NCBI GenBank assembly: GCA_963691705.1
Contig: OY829545.1
Location: 30,243,475 to 30,307,474 of the forward strand
Direction of reading: 5' to 3'
Length of the DNA stretch: 64,000 nt
Source of the DNA: Viola odorata
Taxonomy: Eukaryota; Streptophyta; Magnoliopsida; Malpighiales; Violaceae
The notes beneath the pieces are model-generated. The model made no database searches. It was not told the origin of the DNA and was given only the letters and a program-made list of their open reading frames with translations. Both the position numbers and the translations under genes were made by a program. This document shows positions 1 through 10,436 of this stretch, one piece after another; the stretch's first letter is position 1; every line of letters starts with the position of its first letter.

Positions 1-872
1 GAGCATAAAAATAAAATAACATCAAAAGTGACCCGAATAGTTGACGAAGAAGTGGGTCCCATATTTGAAATTTGGGCATTAAAAAATGGCCAAGCCCAAA
101 TTTTAATTTAATTTAAATAGACAAAAATGGGCTTCAAAATAAAAGAGGAAACAGATGGGCTTGGCTTAAGCCAAGGCCCATCTGCATTTTAAAAGAAAGG
201 GATGGGCTTAAGCCCGTCATCCTTCTTCTTCAAGAACAAAGCAGTGTGGCTGCTGCTGTTCTTCTTCTTCTATGTCGCCGGCGCCAAGGCCGGCGACCCA
301 AGACTAGCCAGTCCGGCCAAAACGGTCGGATTACCACTCCAAACCAACGCTAAAATTCCCTCTACCCTATAGTAGTCAAACCCTCCCAAAATAGTAGGTA
401 AATAGCAAGTAAAACGGCGGAAAAATGCAAGCGATTTCACAAGAAGAAAATAAGCAACGATGAACAAAACGGCAAACGATTGATCACGAAAAATGTGCCA
501 CAATGCACAGAAATGAAGCACGACTACTCTACGAATAAAACCCAGCCAAAACTAGACCAATCCGTCCATAAACGAAATTTAATTTGGAGATTGAATATAT
601 ACGAGCATTAAAACCAACAATTCGAAATTAATTAGCTCAAGCAGTATGCATTTAAATTGAAGCAAGAACAGACAATATAACTTGAAAATAAAGCATTTAA
701 AGCATGTTTAGACAATTGATTCAGCTAATACATGCATAAACAAAAATTAAAAAGAGAGAGATTAGAGAGAGAAAGCTTGAGAGACTGACCTTGATTTCCT
801 TGCTTCGTTCCAATAGTCGGTTAGGGGGTGAGGGTGCGACAACCCGTGAGTTTTGAGTGGTGATAGCGACGT

Positions 873-879
873 ATTTATA
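873..879 (-). promoter_or_regulatory. TATA box of the element B left LTR
   Basis: TATAAAT on the minus strand, in the same context as 26392-26398 in the right LTR. In the 3' LTR it would drive read-out toward lower coordinates. Confidence 0.6.
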
Positions 880-1133
880 GGCTAGGTCATGGGTGATTTG
901 TGTGGTGATCGACGAGGATGCGTGGGCGAATGGAGGCGCACGGCTTGCGAGGACAGCTAGTCGAATGGAGGTGCGAGAAGCAATGACAAGGCTTGGGCGG
1001 CTGGTTTCTAGAAACTTCAGGAAGGCAATGACGAGGCTTCGAGTTTTTGAAAGGATGCTGGCTTGCTAGAGAAGGAATAAAGGGGTTTAAGTGATTAAAA
1101 TGGAGGGCCGTTGGATGGTTGACTAAAGATTAG

Positions 1134-1138
1134 TCAAC
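1134..1138. repeat. Target-site duplication of element A, left copy (tcaac)
   Basis: The 5 bp before the LTR start TGTTGATACC. The right copy at 16126-16130 is taaac, one mismatch. The uninterrupted site in B's other LTR (26653-26657) reads tcaac followed by caatcc, exactly the sequence that resumes at 16131. Confidence 0.93.
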
Positions 1139-2091
1139 TGTTGATACCCGAATTTTGACGCCATGTTTATTTAATTTTAGCATTTCTGTTATTTAGTTAA
1201 TTTACTGGCATTTTTAGTTGATTTACTGTTGCTAGCATTTCTAAATTTTTCGTTGCATTTTAGCATCATTGTTAGCATCGTCAGCTTTCGAAATCGCATT
1301 TTTAATTTTTCGGCGTGTATTTTCATTATCATTATCATTAATATTTTTAGCTTTAAAATCACATTTTTAATTATCTGGCAGTCAGTTGCTAATTTTTTCT
1401 TCGTTTTAGGTCATCACATGAATTTTAGGATGTTTTATATTTTAGCGCATTTTTTAGTATTTTTATTATTTTATTATTATTTTTATTCGAGCTTTTATTG
1501 GACCCGAGTAAGTCCGCTCGGACAATAACTTTACTTTAAAATGTTTTCCATCAACTAGTTGCTAGATTTTTTTCTGGTCGCAACGGTCTACAGCGATTCG
1601 TGTAATTTTCGGCATAACGTTATTATTTTTTCGTTCAAACGTTTCACGTTTTTGAACGCGAAAATAAACACGTTAAACGAGAAATTCTCGTCATTCGCTG
1701 TAGACGGTTAAACCCGTCATATTTTTCTTTACGCGCCGGTACCTTCGGCTCGAAAAGTCAGAACGTTTGGTCGCGGGAACCGACTCGAGGCCATTTAAAT
1801 CTGATAAAATGCCATTTGATCATGGCCATTGATCTGGTCAACCAAGGAAAGTCAACCAGATCAATGGCCCTTGATTTAATGTGCATAATGCACATGCACA
1901 GTGCCAAGGGAGTGCAGCGAAGCAGCCCACGCCCGAGCCACCTGCTCCCGTAGCTCCTGTCCCTCCGCTATCATCACCGCTAGCGCCCTAGCTCCGCCAC
2001 CTCACACAGCCGTAGACCCGACGTCATCACAGAGACGTCATCACGGCCTCCACGCGCAGCACCCGCACCTCCTCCTCACGCGATCTTCGGC

Positions 2092-2098
2092 TATAAAT
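2092..2098 (+). promoter_or_regulatory. TATA box of element A 5' LTR
   Basis: TATAAAT in the context cggcTATAAATagcccc, repeated identically at 13668-13674. The expected start site is about 30 bp downstream, near 2125. CTCC/GC-rich sequence upstream fits a U3 promoter. Confidence 0.75.
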
Positions 2099-2869
2099 AG
2101 CCCCCTCCTCCAACGCATTCGGGGCACAAAATTGGCAAGCTTTCTTGCCCCCTCTCCCTCCTCTGATCAGTTGCTTATTTCAAGCGAAGATCGTCCAGTT
2201 CAAGGCTTTGAGGTGAGCTTTCTCTCTCTAGCCTTTTTTTCGGTTTTTAAGCCAAAGTTTTGTTTAAATTCGTTTGCCTCTTGTTTGAGCAATTTAATTG
2301 CTTTCTTTTATGTCATTAATTCACACACATAACATAGATTAAATACACGCTTTCACTTTTAAAAATCGTTGGTTAGTTTGGGCAAATTAATTAGTTTTCG
2401 ATAATTAATAATTTTGTCGTTTTTTCGAAATTAAATTTTGTACGAGTCAAACTAAAAATCGGGGTTGGTATGGTCGGGAAGTCGTCGAAGAGATGAACAT
2501 TTTGGTACGAACGATTTTCAAATCGGACACTTGTGGCCGGAGTTGTGCCGCCGGCAGTACGCCGGCGACCAAGAAAGGTGACGAATGAACAGTGCCAGGC
2601 CAACGGCACTGTTCACGCGGGAATGGGCTTGGCCCATTCCCTTTTAAATTCTCATGGGCCAGGCACTATTCCTGGCCCATTTTTCACTTCTTTTCATTCT
2701 TCAATTGGGCCCAGCCCATTTTCAATTCTTTTCAAAACTTCGGATCACTTTTTTTCGTAAAATACTCGTATGCCTCGTATGATTATTTGTCGTACTAACA
2801 CTTTTAACTTTCTGTAATATCAACTGTTTATTTTCTGTAAATATCAACTGTTTAATTATTCGCACTTTA

Positions 2870-3480
2870 AATTTCAGCAATTTACTTTCAGCAATTTAAA
2901 TTCAATACCGCCTACATGGTCGGTCGCAATATCAACTGTTTATTTTCTGCAATATTCAACTGCTTTAATTTTTCGCACACTGCTGGAAATCCTTCCGCAA
3001 CTTATCAACTGTTTAATTTTCCGCACTTTACTCTTCCGCACTTTAATTCTGCAATTTACTTTCGGCAATTTAAATTCAATACCGCCTACATGGTCGGTCG
3101 CACTTATCAACTGTTTAAATTCCGCACTTTAAATTCTGCAATTTACTTTCGGCAATTTAAATTCAATACCGCCTACATGGTCGGTCGCACTTACCAACTG
3201 TTTAATTTTCCGCACTTTAATTTTCCGCAATTTACTTTCGGCAATTTAAATTCAATACCGCTTGCATGGTCGGTCGCACTTATCAACTGTTTAATTTTCC
3301 GCACTTTAATTCAGCAATTTACTTTCAGCAATTTAAATTCAATACCGCCTACATGGTCGGTCGCAATATCAATTGTTTATTTTCCGCAATATCAACTGCT
3401 TTAAATTTCTGCAATATCAATTGCTTTAATCTTCTGCAGTATCAATCATTAAAATTTCTGCAAATCATCAACTGTTTTAA
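2870..3480 (+). repeat. Tandem repeat inside A 5' LTR, ~80-90 bp unit
   Basis: Four to five copies of a unit containing attcaataccgcctacatgg, cggtcgcacttatcaactg and caatttactttcggcaattt, spaced about 80-95 bp, decaying rightward into shorter tatcaactg motifs. The same array is in the 3' LTR. Open frames of 128-162 codons across it are by-products of the repetition. Confidence 0.85.
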
Positions 3481-4554
3481 AATCATCAACTCTTTTAATC
3501 TCCTGCACTTACCAACTCAGCATTTCATTCTCGTATGCTTAAAATCCATCATTTTTCTCATGCAATCAACCTCGCATTTAAATTCTCGTATGCGTAAAAT
3601 CAATCATTTTTCGCATGCAATCAACTCGGCATTTAATTTTCGTGTGCGTTAAATCCATCATTTTTCGCATGCAATCAACTCGGCATTTAATTTCCGTATG
3701 CGTGAAATCCATCATTTCTCGTATGCAATCAACTGTCATTTAAATTTTCGCACTCATAAAATGGTTTATTTATTTCTCGAGCTATCACTAACACTCTCGT
3801 TTTGTAGGTTAATTTCAAGCTTCGCTCGAAAGTACGCCTCACAAGTCCTTTTTATTTATTCGATGCTTTTCGCAAATATCAACTGCATGCATATAGAACT
3901 GCTAGAATTAAAATCAACCCACATGAACAACGTGTTTAAAGAGTTGCTTAAAATGCCATGTTCATATGATTTTAAATTCTCGCTTGTATTGACTGCATGT
4001 ACATGGGGACTTTCGATCCCACTTCAGTTTTTCACTTTAAAATCAATCATTTAAATTGGTACTTTGTTAGCAATCCATGTCAGGATCACGTAGTAATTAA
4101 GTTAATCATGCATGACCCGATGATGAAATAAGAGGGCGCTCATTCAGTCTTACGGAAAATTTAGTCCCATCACGATCATAAAAAAAGACTAAAGTGACGA
4201 TTCCTCTGAGGGCCCCCTTTTTCAAAACGCATTTTTCAAACACCATTTTAAACACCTCTCTCATCAAACGGTAACCGTTTTCGGATGTGTCTCAGGTGCC
4301 TAACACCTTCCCGAGACCATAATACGACCCCGAACCTTTTGTCTGGGGTCTAGACCCCTTTTTTTCTGCCTTTAGTTTTTTTACTTATTATATTTCCTAT
4401 GCCATGACGATTAGGGTTCCCTAAGCCTAGCAACCAAATTAGGGTGGCGACTTCATTGCATGCTGCGAGGCGTCCTTTTACGCCGAGCATCTGAAGGTCT
4501 CAAATTTCGTTTGCACACTCGCGAATTTTTTTAAATTTTCGAGGCACGACAGTT

Positions 4555-4572
4555 TGGCGACTTCACTAGGGA
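4555..4572 (+). promoter_or_regulatory. Element A primer-binding site (tRNA-Arg type)
   Basis: tggcgacttcactaggga starts 3 bp after the LTR. Ogre elements use a tRNA-Arg site tggcgactccactgggga; this copy has two mismatches and B's copy has one. The 3-bp offset is the same in A and B. Confidence 0.8.
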
Positions 4573-5594
4573 CAAAAGGGTCGGAGCCGGTTTTATCTTT
4601 TTAGAGAGGTGTTTTATTTGTTTATTTAGTTGCTTTGATCAATTGCTGATCTGTTTATTTGCTTTATCAATTGTCATATGCATTTCATAGCGCCCTACAC
4701 CCAGGGGACAATTACCAAAATAGGAGGGTAGTAGTGACGCCCTAGGACACATGTCCTGGGTAGTGTTCACCAATCCCAACTCGGATGAACCCCCATATAA
4801 TCGGAGGTTATACGATTTCGCAAGGAATCGGGCGACTGGACGACACTTTAGGGACCTTTTCATGGTATCATCCGGGAACCATTCAAGCCAGTTAGAGATG
4901 TCGGAATCAGAGCCCCAGCACATGCATCATGATTATACCTGTTTGTCGTGGCATATTGATGTGATTTTTCTGTTATACGAACTGTAAATTTTCTGACACG
5001 TGCAGGTTACTTTGCATTTAAAATTTTATTTTTTGTCCCACAGGACCCGTTTTGCTCATTCAATATGTCGGCACCTACACTACTTTCACTTGATATTTTC
5101 GGGGAACAAAGTTTCAACGATCAGACACTACAAAGCCGAATTGCCACCTTAGAGGCTGAGTTAGGGATGCAGAAAGGGGAGTTGGCTTCGATGGAGTACC
5201 TTTGGCAGCAGGACTCGAGCGCCCAGGAATGACACCTTCAGGGAAAGGCTCGGCGATCGGCCCGTCTTTTCTTTTTAGCTAGGACCCCTAATTTCATCTA
5301 TCCTAGCCATTTTTGATGAATTTAGGAAGTTGGCAAGTTTACCATATTTTGTAAACGCTTTTTAATAAAGTCGTACTCTTTCAGATATTTATTAAATCGC
5401 CTCATCTTTTCCATATCGATTATCCCTCCAATACAAACCAAAAAAAAAACAAAAAAACAAAAAAAAAAAAATCTCTCTCCGGGATAAAACGCAATCATCT
5501 CACCGAAATTCCGAAAGATCAGAACAAAACACCCGAGTATCGCTCACTCATGGCCATGTCTTCCTAGTTTATCACAAAAGGAAACTCCAAGTTC
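4573..5594 (+). other. Element A leader, with a 55-codon upstream frame
   Basis: Untranslated leader between primer site and gag region. One notable frame runs from an ATG at 5065 to a stop at 5230-5232 (55 residues), including the heptad-like stretch LQSRIATLEAELGMQ. It could be a relic or a short first exon; there is no independent support. An A-rich run lies near 5430-5470. Confidence 0.4.
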
Positions 5595-5837
5595 ATGAAA
5601 AGATTGTTGTCTCTCCCCTCTGTTGAGTTTACCAGGCATCAGGCCTTGCATCATCAAAAGTATGGCGTAAAAAGAGATATTTCTAGCATGGCGGCATTGG
5701 CTGCCCCTGCTGATTTGGGCTTCGCCGTTAGCATCTCAGATTTCCTTCATATTGGGGGAATGTATAGAGGCTTCTTTCGTATCTTGTCAACCACTGAGAT
5801 TCCTCGCCTCACCGACCTCCTTGAAAATATCAAATGA
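5595..5837 (+). CDS. Unrecognised 80-residue frame upstream of gag in element A (ORF1-like position)
   Basis: The frame lies just upstream of gag, where Ogre elements carry an extra ORF1. The product is not recognised. It contains RGFFRILSTTEIPRLTDLLE near its C-terminus. Element B has matching DNA in the same place (minus strand, about 22040-22140), including a block similar to 'ggcttctttcgtatctt' and the following gtgtggccgga motif, but no long open frame. Conservation of the block may be RNA-level rather than protein-level. Confidence 0.3.
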   Translation: MKRLLSLPSVEFTRHQALHHQKYGVKRDISSMAALAAPADLGFAVSISDFLHIGGMYRGFFRILSTTEIPRLTDLLENIK

Positions 5838-5948
5838 AAGTGTGGCCGGAAAACGAATGAGCAGATGTGGAGGCCTCGGGATTGCATATCACCTGTATAT
5901 CCTCACTTGTATTTACTTTTCTGTGTTTTTCCCTTTTTCAGGTTCACA

Positions 5949-7616
5949 ATAGCTCCTCGAAAGCAAGCTACTCCGCACAGGCTCCCTCTAACTAGACTTC
6001 AAAAAAGAAAAATGACTGAACCGGCCAAGACCGATGAAGCACTAATGGCTAGAATCACAGAGTTAGAGGAGCAAGTTAGGATCACTACAGAAAGAGCCCC
6101 CAGGGCTGAAAAGGAAATAGATGAAGCTGTCACCGAATTGCCACCGGGTTTTGATCTCCCTCAAACAAAAGGACCTCCCTCTTCGCTCACCGTAGCAGGA
6201 CCTTCCGTACTCCCGCCACTTTCTGGTCACCTGGGCCATTGGAGATGGGATAATCCCTTCACAATACCCATCACTGCAAATCCTACAGTTAAGGCGGGTG
6301 AAGAGATCTCCCTGTCGCTTCAGCACCTTTCAATCAACCCTGCAGTGGACCCCAGCAAGAGCCAGGCCCGCCTAGAGGCTTTGTATCTCCCTCATATTCC
6401 TCCGAGCACAATTCCCGGACCTGTGGGAACTCAACTCCTCACTTTCAACCCAGCACAACCTCAGTTCTCCTCAGAACCGATGCTACCCTTCGGTTTTGAC
6501 CCCATCGGGGCCGAGCCACCGAAAAGTGACCGACTAAATCAACTCGAGGAAAGACTCCGAGCGATTGAAGGGGCTGATCCATTCGACCCTACTGGTCCCG
6601 CCGACATGTGCATTGTCCCGGGGAGCATAATACCTCCGAAATACAAGATTCCGAATTTTGAGAAGTACACTGGGATCGAGTGCCCAAAAACCCACCTCAA
6701 GGCCTATTGCAACAAAATGGCCGATATGGTACACAATGAGCCCCTGTTGATCCATTTATTCAGAGAGAGTTTGGTCAAGCATGCCTTGACTTGGTACATG
6801 AGTTTGGATAAGGATAGGATCAAAACATGGAGAGATTTATCAGATGCTTTCTTCAAGCAATACAAGTTCAATTTGGAGGTAGCGCCAGACCATTCTGATC
6901 TCCAAAATCTTGAGAAAAAAACTGAAGAATCGGTGAAGACTTATGCTCAGAGGTGGAGAGAACTAGATTCCAGGATTTCTCCTCCTTTGAAGGACAAAGA
7001 GCTCGTATCTATTTTCGTGGATACCTTCAAGGCCCCCTACTACACGCATCTTATATCCAATCCATCAAATAACTTTTCTGACATGGTCATGGTAGCTGAA
7101 AGAGTCGAACGAGGGATCAAGTCAGGGAGGATCGATGTTTCCCCACCAGAGTTAACACCTAAAAAAGAGCCCATCATAAAGAAAGATGTCAACTTTGCCT
7201 CTCACCAACCTAGTTACAAGCCACCTTTCGCGCCACCTCCTCAATGCCCTACGCCATTTCCACCATCTCCATATAACCCACCAAACAACCAAAATAACCC
7301 AAATAATCGTGGGAATCGGGAGCCACTGCTACCTCTTCCAATTTCCTTGACAGAGATTTACAAGCATCTCTTAGCAGCTGGGCAAATTGTACCGATCTTA
7401 GCCCAACCTCTACAACCTCCCTACCCAAAGTGGTACGATCCTAATGCTAGATGCGAGTATCATGCAGGAGCCCAGGGCCACATGCTAGAAAAATGCTTTA
7501 CCTTTAAAAGAAAAGTTAATCACTTGCTCAAGAGCAAATGCATCTCGTTCGAAGGGTCTAACATGACCATCAACCCTATTCCAAATCATGCTCTGGGTAG
7601 CGAAAGGATGATATAA
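5949..7616 (+). CDS. gag: Element A Gag polyprotein, ancestral start lost (ATA at 5949); next in-frame ATG at 6012
   Basis: Role: retrotransposon capsid/nucleocapsid that packages element RNA. From the ATG at 6012 it is 534 residues: an N-terminal coiled-coil-like stretch (ARITELEEQVRI), a Pro-rich spacer, the retrotransposon gag core around residues 240-370 (contains ALTWYMSLDKDRIKTWRDL and YAQRWRELDSRI), a Pro/Asn-rich linker and a CX3H-X4-H-X4-C knuckle (CEYHAGAQGHMLEKC, about 480-494). The frame stays open upstream to 5865 across a likely acceptor-like tract ending in cag at 5941. The position equivalent to element B's ATG-GCT-CCT start (21969, minus) reads ATA-GCT-CCT here. Translation may begin at 6012. 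No protease follows. I am confident of the Gag identity; function after loss of the start is uncertain. Confidence 0.85.
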   Translation: MAPRKQATPHRLPLTRLQKRKMTEPAKTDEALMARITELEEQVRITTERAPRAEKEIDEAVTELPPGFDLPQTKGPPSSLTVAGPSVLPPLSGHLGHWRWDNPFTIPITANPTVKAGEEISLSLQHLSINPAVDPSKSQARLEALYLPHIPPSTIPGPVGTQLLTFNPAQPQFSSEPMLPFGFDPIGAEPPKSDRLNQLEERLRAIEGADPFDPTGPADMCIVPGSIIPPKYKIPNFEKYTGIECPKTHLKAYCNKMADMVHNEPLLIHLFRESLVKHALTWYMSLDKDRIKTWRDLSDAFFKQYKFNLEVAPDHSDLQNLEKKTEESVKTYAQRWRELDSRISPPLKDKELVSIFVDTFKAPYYTHLISNPSNNFSDMVMVAERVERGIKSGRIDVSPPELTPKKEPIIKKDVNFASHQPSYKPPFAPPPQCPTPFPPSPYNPPNNQNNPNNRGNREPLLPLPISLTEIYKHLLAAGQIVPILAQPLQPPYPKWYDPNARCEYHAGAQGHMLEKCFTFKRKVNHLLKSKCISFEGSNMTINPIPNHALGSERMI

Positions 7617-9224
7617 GGCTCAGCCATTTTCGTGAAGAAGTCTGGGGGGAGGGCCTCTGCGTAATTAGACCGCCACCACACTTCCTGATGTCTCTTTGTA
7701 ATATGTATGCATGTTTTATTGTCTTTTATAGGAACTTGCGTTCCCCTTCGGTTTAAAAATAAATAAACATATTTAACCCTCTCTTCGAGCGTCTTGTACT
7801 GTTGCGTTTCAGGGTTAATGTTGATTTAGTTGGTTTTGATAAACCCTATGTCTCTACTGGTAAAGAAAGTATCACTGCAGCTAAGAAAGAGGTCGAGACT
7901 CCACGCAAATCGGTCCCTTTAAAGAGAAAGGGCAGAAAAAGAGATAGTCCCTCATCAGGAGCAGTTTGAAAGGATGAACTTGGGGGCAAGCAATGAAATT
8001 CAAAAGAATGTTGATCCAAAAACATAAGACTCAAGCGCAAGCCATAGTCGAGCCTACGACTTTAAACAAGGGCGCTTCGTGGGAGGCAACCCACGTGTTC
8101 TTTTCAATTACTCTATCTTTCATTAATTCAACATCTGGGGATACCTTTTCCCTATGAATTTATTATTTAACTGTCTCTTCATTTCAGGTGCAGCGAGACT
8201 TGTAAACAGGGGGGCAAGCAAATGGAGTGACGACCAAGAAAAGGCGTTGAAAAATGTCAAAGCTCATTTTTCAGGGAAGTTGTCCTTTTACATTTTTGCA
8301 ATTTCCGTTTCCGCATTTTCCGTTGTTGCAATTTATGTTTCCACGATTTTTAAATGGCCACGATTTATGTTGTTGCAAGAGTGTGTGCGTCATGTCTGCT
8401 AAGATTCTTAGTTTTTGCAAAAAAAAAAAAAAAGAAATAAAGGCATAGTCGCTTGGCTTGAAAATCCCATGTTTTGAACGTTTTTTTCAAGCATATTCAT
8501 CACTTTATCACGACATGGATGACTTGTGCGTTCATTAGAAATTATATGAAACATACATGATTTTGTCTGTTAGCTCTTATATCCATGGCACGTCTAGACG
8601 TAAGCAATCACAAAACATATCCCTGTGAGTATTTTGGGCCTTCACGCTTTGTTTCTTTCATGAGTGTAAGTGCCTGACTAGATACTAGTTGAATTCGCAT
8701 AATATCCAGGGTACATGCGCCATTAGACATGGGATAGCTATAAAGTGACATGGGACTTTTACGATTTTCTCCACTTTTTTCGTTTTTCCCTCTTTCCACC
8801 ATATATGTCATCACTCCCCAAACCGTCAATATCACTCATACCCCGGGAGCCAAAGAGCAGTTTCAGCTAAAATCGCCAGCCGGAAGTAAAAGCGCGTCGA
8901 GTCCAAGAGCACGATGAAAGAGACGGAAAAGGTCACCAGGAGATCGCTAAGGACCATCACCGGAGAAGCAGCAACGACGAAGGCCGAGGCCTCAAGACAA
9001 AAGGGGAAGAGATCAAGACGAAGGTTGTGCTTGCTCTGCTCTGTTGCATTTTCAAATCAAATCAAAAAGGGGAGGGATATACATAAAAAAAAAAAAAAAA
9101 AAGGGAAAAGGAGAGAAAAAAAGAAAAAAGGAGAGAGGAGAAAAAAGGGAAAAGAAAAGAAAAGAAAGAAAATGCTCAGAGACCTTCGAAGAATACAAAC
9201 AATCAAAGAGCCAAAGCAATTACA
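7617..9224 (+). other. Element A non-coding interior 3' of gag, partly shared with element B
   Basis: No convincing gene. Blocks near 8066-8095, 8205-8420 and 8620-8720 match element B on its sense strand (about 21010-21040, 20700-20900 and 20430-20530), including gggcgcttcgtgggaggcaa. A purine-only tract lies at about 9083-9175; B has its own low-complexity tract at about 19970-20060. Small frames here cross low-complexity sequence and are not supported. Confidence 0.7.
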
Positions 9225-9600
9225 ACCCAGGGGACAACTCAATTCGAGAAAATCTCGAAGAAAACTTTCCCCAGTGAACTCGAGTAGAAAGGCACAAGGC
9301 CAACTCGAGAAATCTCAAAACATCCTTCCCCAGTAAAGTCAAGAAAAAGAGGCCCAAGGCCAACTCAAGAAACCTCCAAGCAAGCATCCCTAGTGAGAAC
9401 CCAAGAAGAGAAAGGGGCCCCAAGCCAAATCAAGTAGTGAGTCGCAAAAGGAACAGCGACAACGCTCCCCAATGAAGACTCAAGAAAAGGGCCCCTGGCC
9501 ACACGGAAAGCACCCCCAGCAAGGATCCCCGAGCTCACGCACTCTGTCAAGCAAGCATCCCCGGCAAAAAGCGAAAGAGCTCGCACACCCCGCCCTCATC
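9225..9600 (+). repeat. Degenerate ~60-bp tandem repeat in element A
   Basis: Repeated units with the pattern ccccagtga-act(c)gag/aag-aga, 'aaggccaactcgagaaa' and 'tccccag', spaced about 60 bp and increasingly diverged to the right. It is A/G-rich with no stable reading frame. Confidence 0.6.
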
Positions 9601-10248
9601 AAGACCAATCAGCAAAGCATCATTCATTCGAAAAACTTCCAGCAAAGCAATCTCTCCCAAAATAAGCTCCTTTCCGGACATTTCATGCCCATTCATTCTT
9701 TTTCGTAAAATTCCTATCGATTATTAGAACGCCCATGCATGTGCATCTTCATTCGAAGTATATTCACTCGGATTGACATTGCGAACTGTAAATTATGTAT
9801 CATGTTAGTTGCATCTTTATGAGTGTAAAACACTTAGCCTTGTTTCAGAGCGTGAGTGCAAACACTAATATCAGGTGAGGATTGCTTACGGCTGCATGTT
9901 GTGGGAAAGTCTTATCCTTGAGATCGTTATTTCTTGAACAAGACGTAGATGCTACCTAGACTTGAATCAATCATGTTCATATGACGAAAACTGAACGAAC
10001 ATTTTTATCCAAAAAAAAAAAAAGAAGAAGAAGAAAAGAGAAAAAGGCTTGAATTTATTATCTTAAACAAAGAAATCATTTTCATTCCAAACAAAAAAAC
10101 TTGGGGGCAAGCCATGGGATAAATGTAGGAATATTTGATATTTCTCACATAGGTCAATTGCTTCTTCATGTTTCCATCTGTTGTTGCTTCGGGTTTGTTT
10201 CCTTTCAATTTGCAGGATACGGATATGCTCCAGTAAAATCTCAACTAG

Positions 10249-10368
10249 GGGTCTTCGATGACAACATCGTTGTAAAGCCCTCGCCTTGGATCAAACGTCG
10301 AATGGAGAACGTTACCACTCCTCAACCTTGGGTCTTCGATGACAACATCGTTGTAAAGCCCTCGCCAT
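10249..10368 (+). repeat. Two-copy ~82-bp direct repeat in element A
   Basis: gtcttcgatgacaacatcg followed by ttgtaaagccctcgcc occurs at about 10250 and again at about 10331. The core gatgacaacatcgttgt can fold back weakly. It lies just before the hairpin-bearing minisatellite. Confidence 0.75.
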
Positions 10369-10436
10369 CTTGGATTTTCATCAAAATTCAATCAACAGCG
10401 AATGAAGGTACGCTATCATTTCACTTCCAATCTAGG

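Larger units (their letters stand above)
1..1138 (-). repeat. Element B left (3') LTR, part 1, ending in the target duplication of element A
   Basis: This stretch aligns collinearly with 25513-26657, with about 42 differences by hand count (roughly 4%). It is the right portion of a minus-strand LTR, interrupted after tcaac (1134-1138) by element A. A minus-strand TATA box lies at 873-879. Short frames here are not coding. Confidence 0.9.
1139..4551 (+). repeat. Element A 5' LTR
   Basis: 3413 bp, TG...CA termini, about 99% identical to 12714-16125. It has a TATA box at 2092-2098, so U3 is about 0.95 kb and R-U5 about 2.4 kb, unusually long. R-U5 holds an internal tandem repeat (2870-3480). 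The last ~500 bp resemble the terminal portions of the B and D LTRs. No gene is seen in it. Confidence 0.93.

Noticed and set aside
1901..2332. 143-codon plus frame around the A LTR TATA box (also 13477-13908)
   Set aside because: It overlaps the promoter TATA at 2092-2098 and would not be in the transcript.
2916..3652. 162- and 128-codon plus frames in the A LTR (and the copies at 14492-15228)
   Set aside because: They cross the LTR tandem array and are duplicated only because the LTR is. Composition is Phe/Asn-rich junk with no domain.
8914..9336. 140-codon Lys/Arg-rich plus frame in element A
   Set aside because: Mostly a purine-only low-complexity tract; no homology, and B lacks it.
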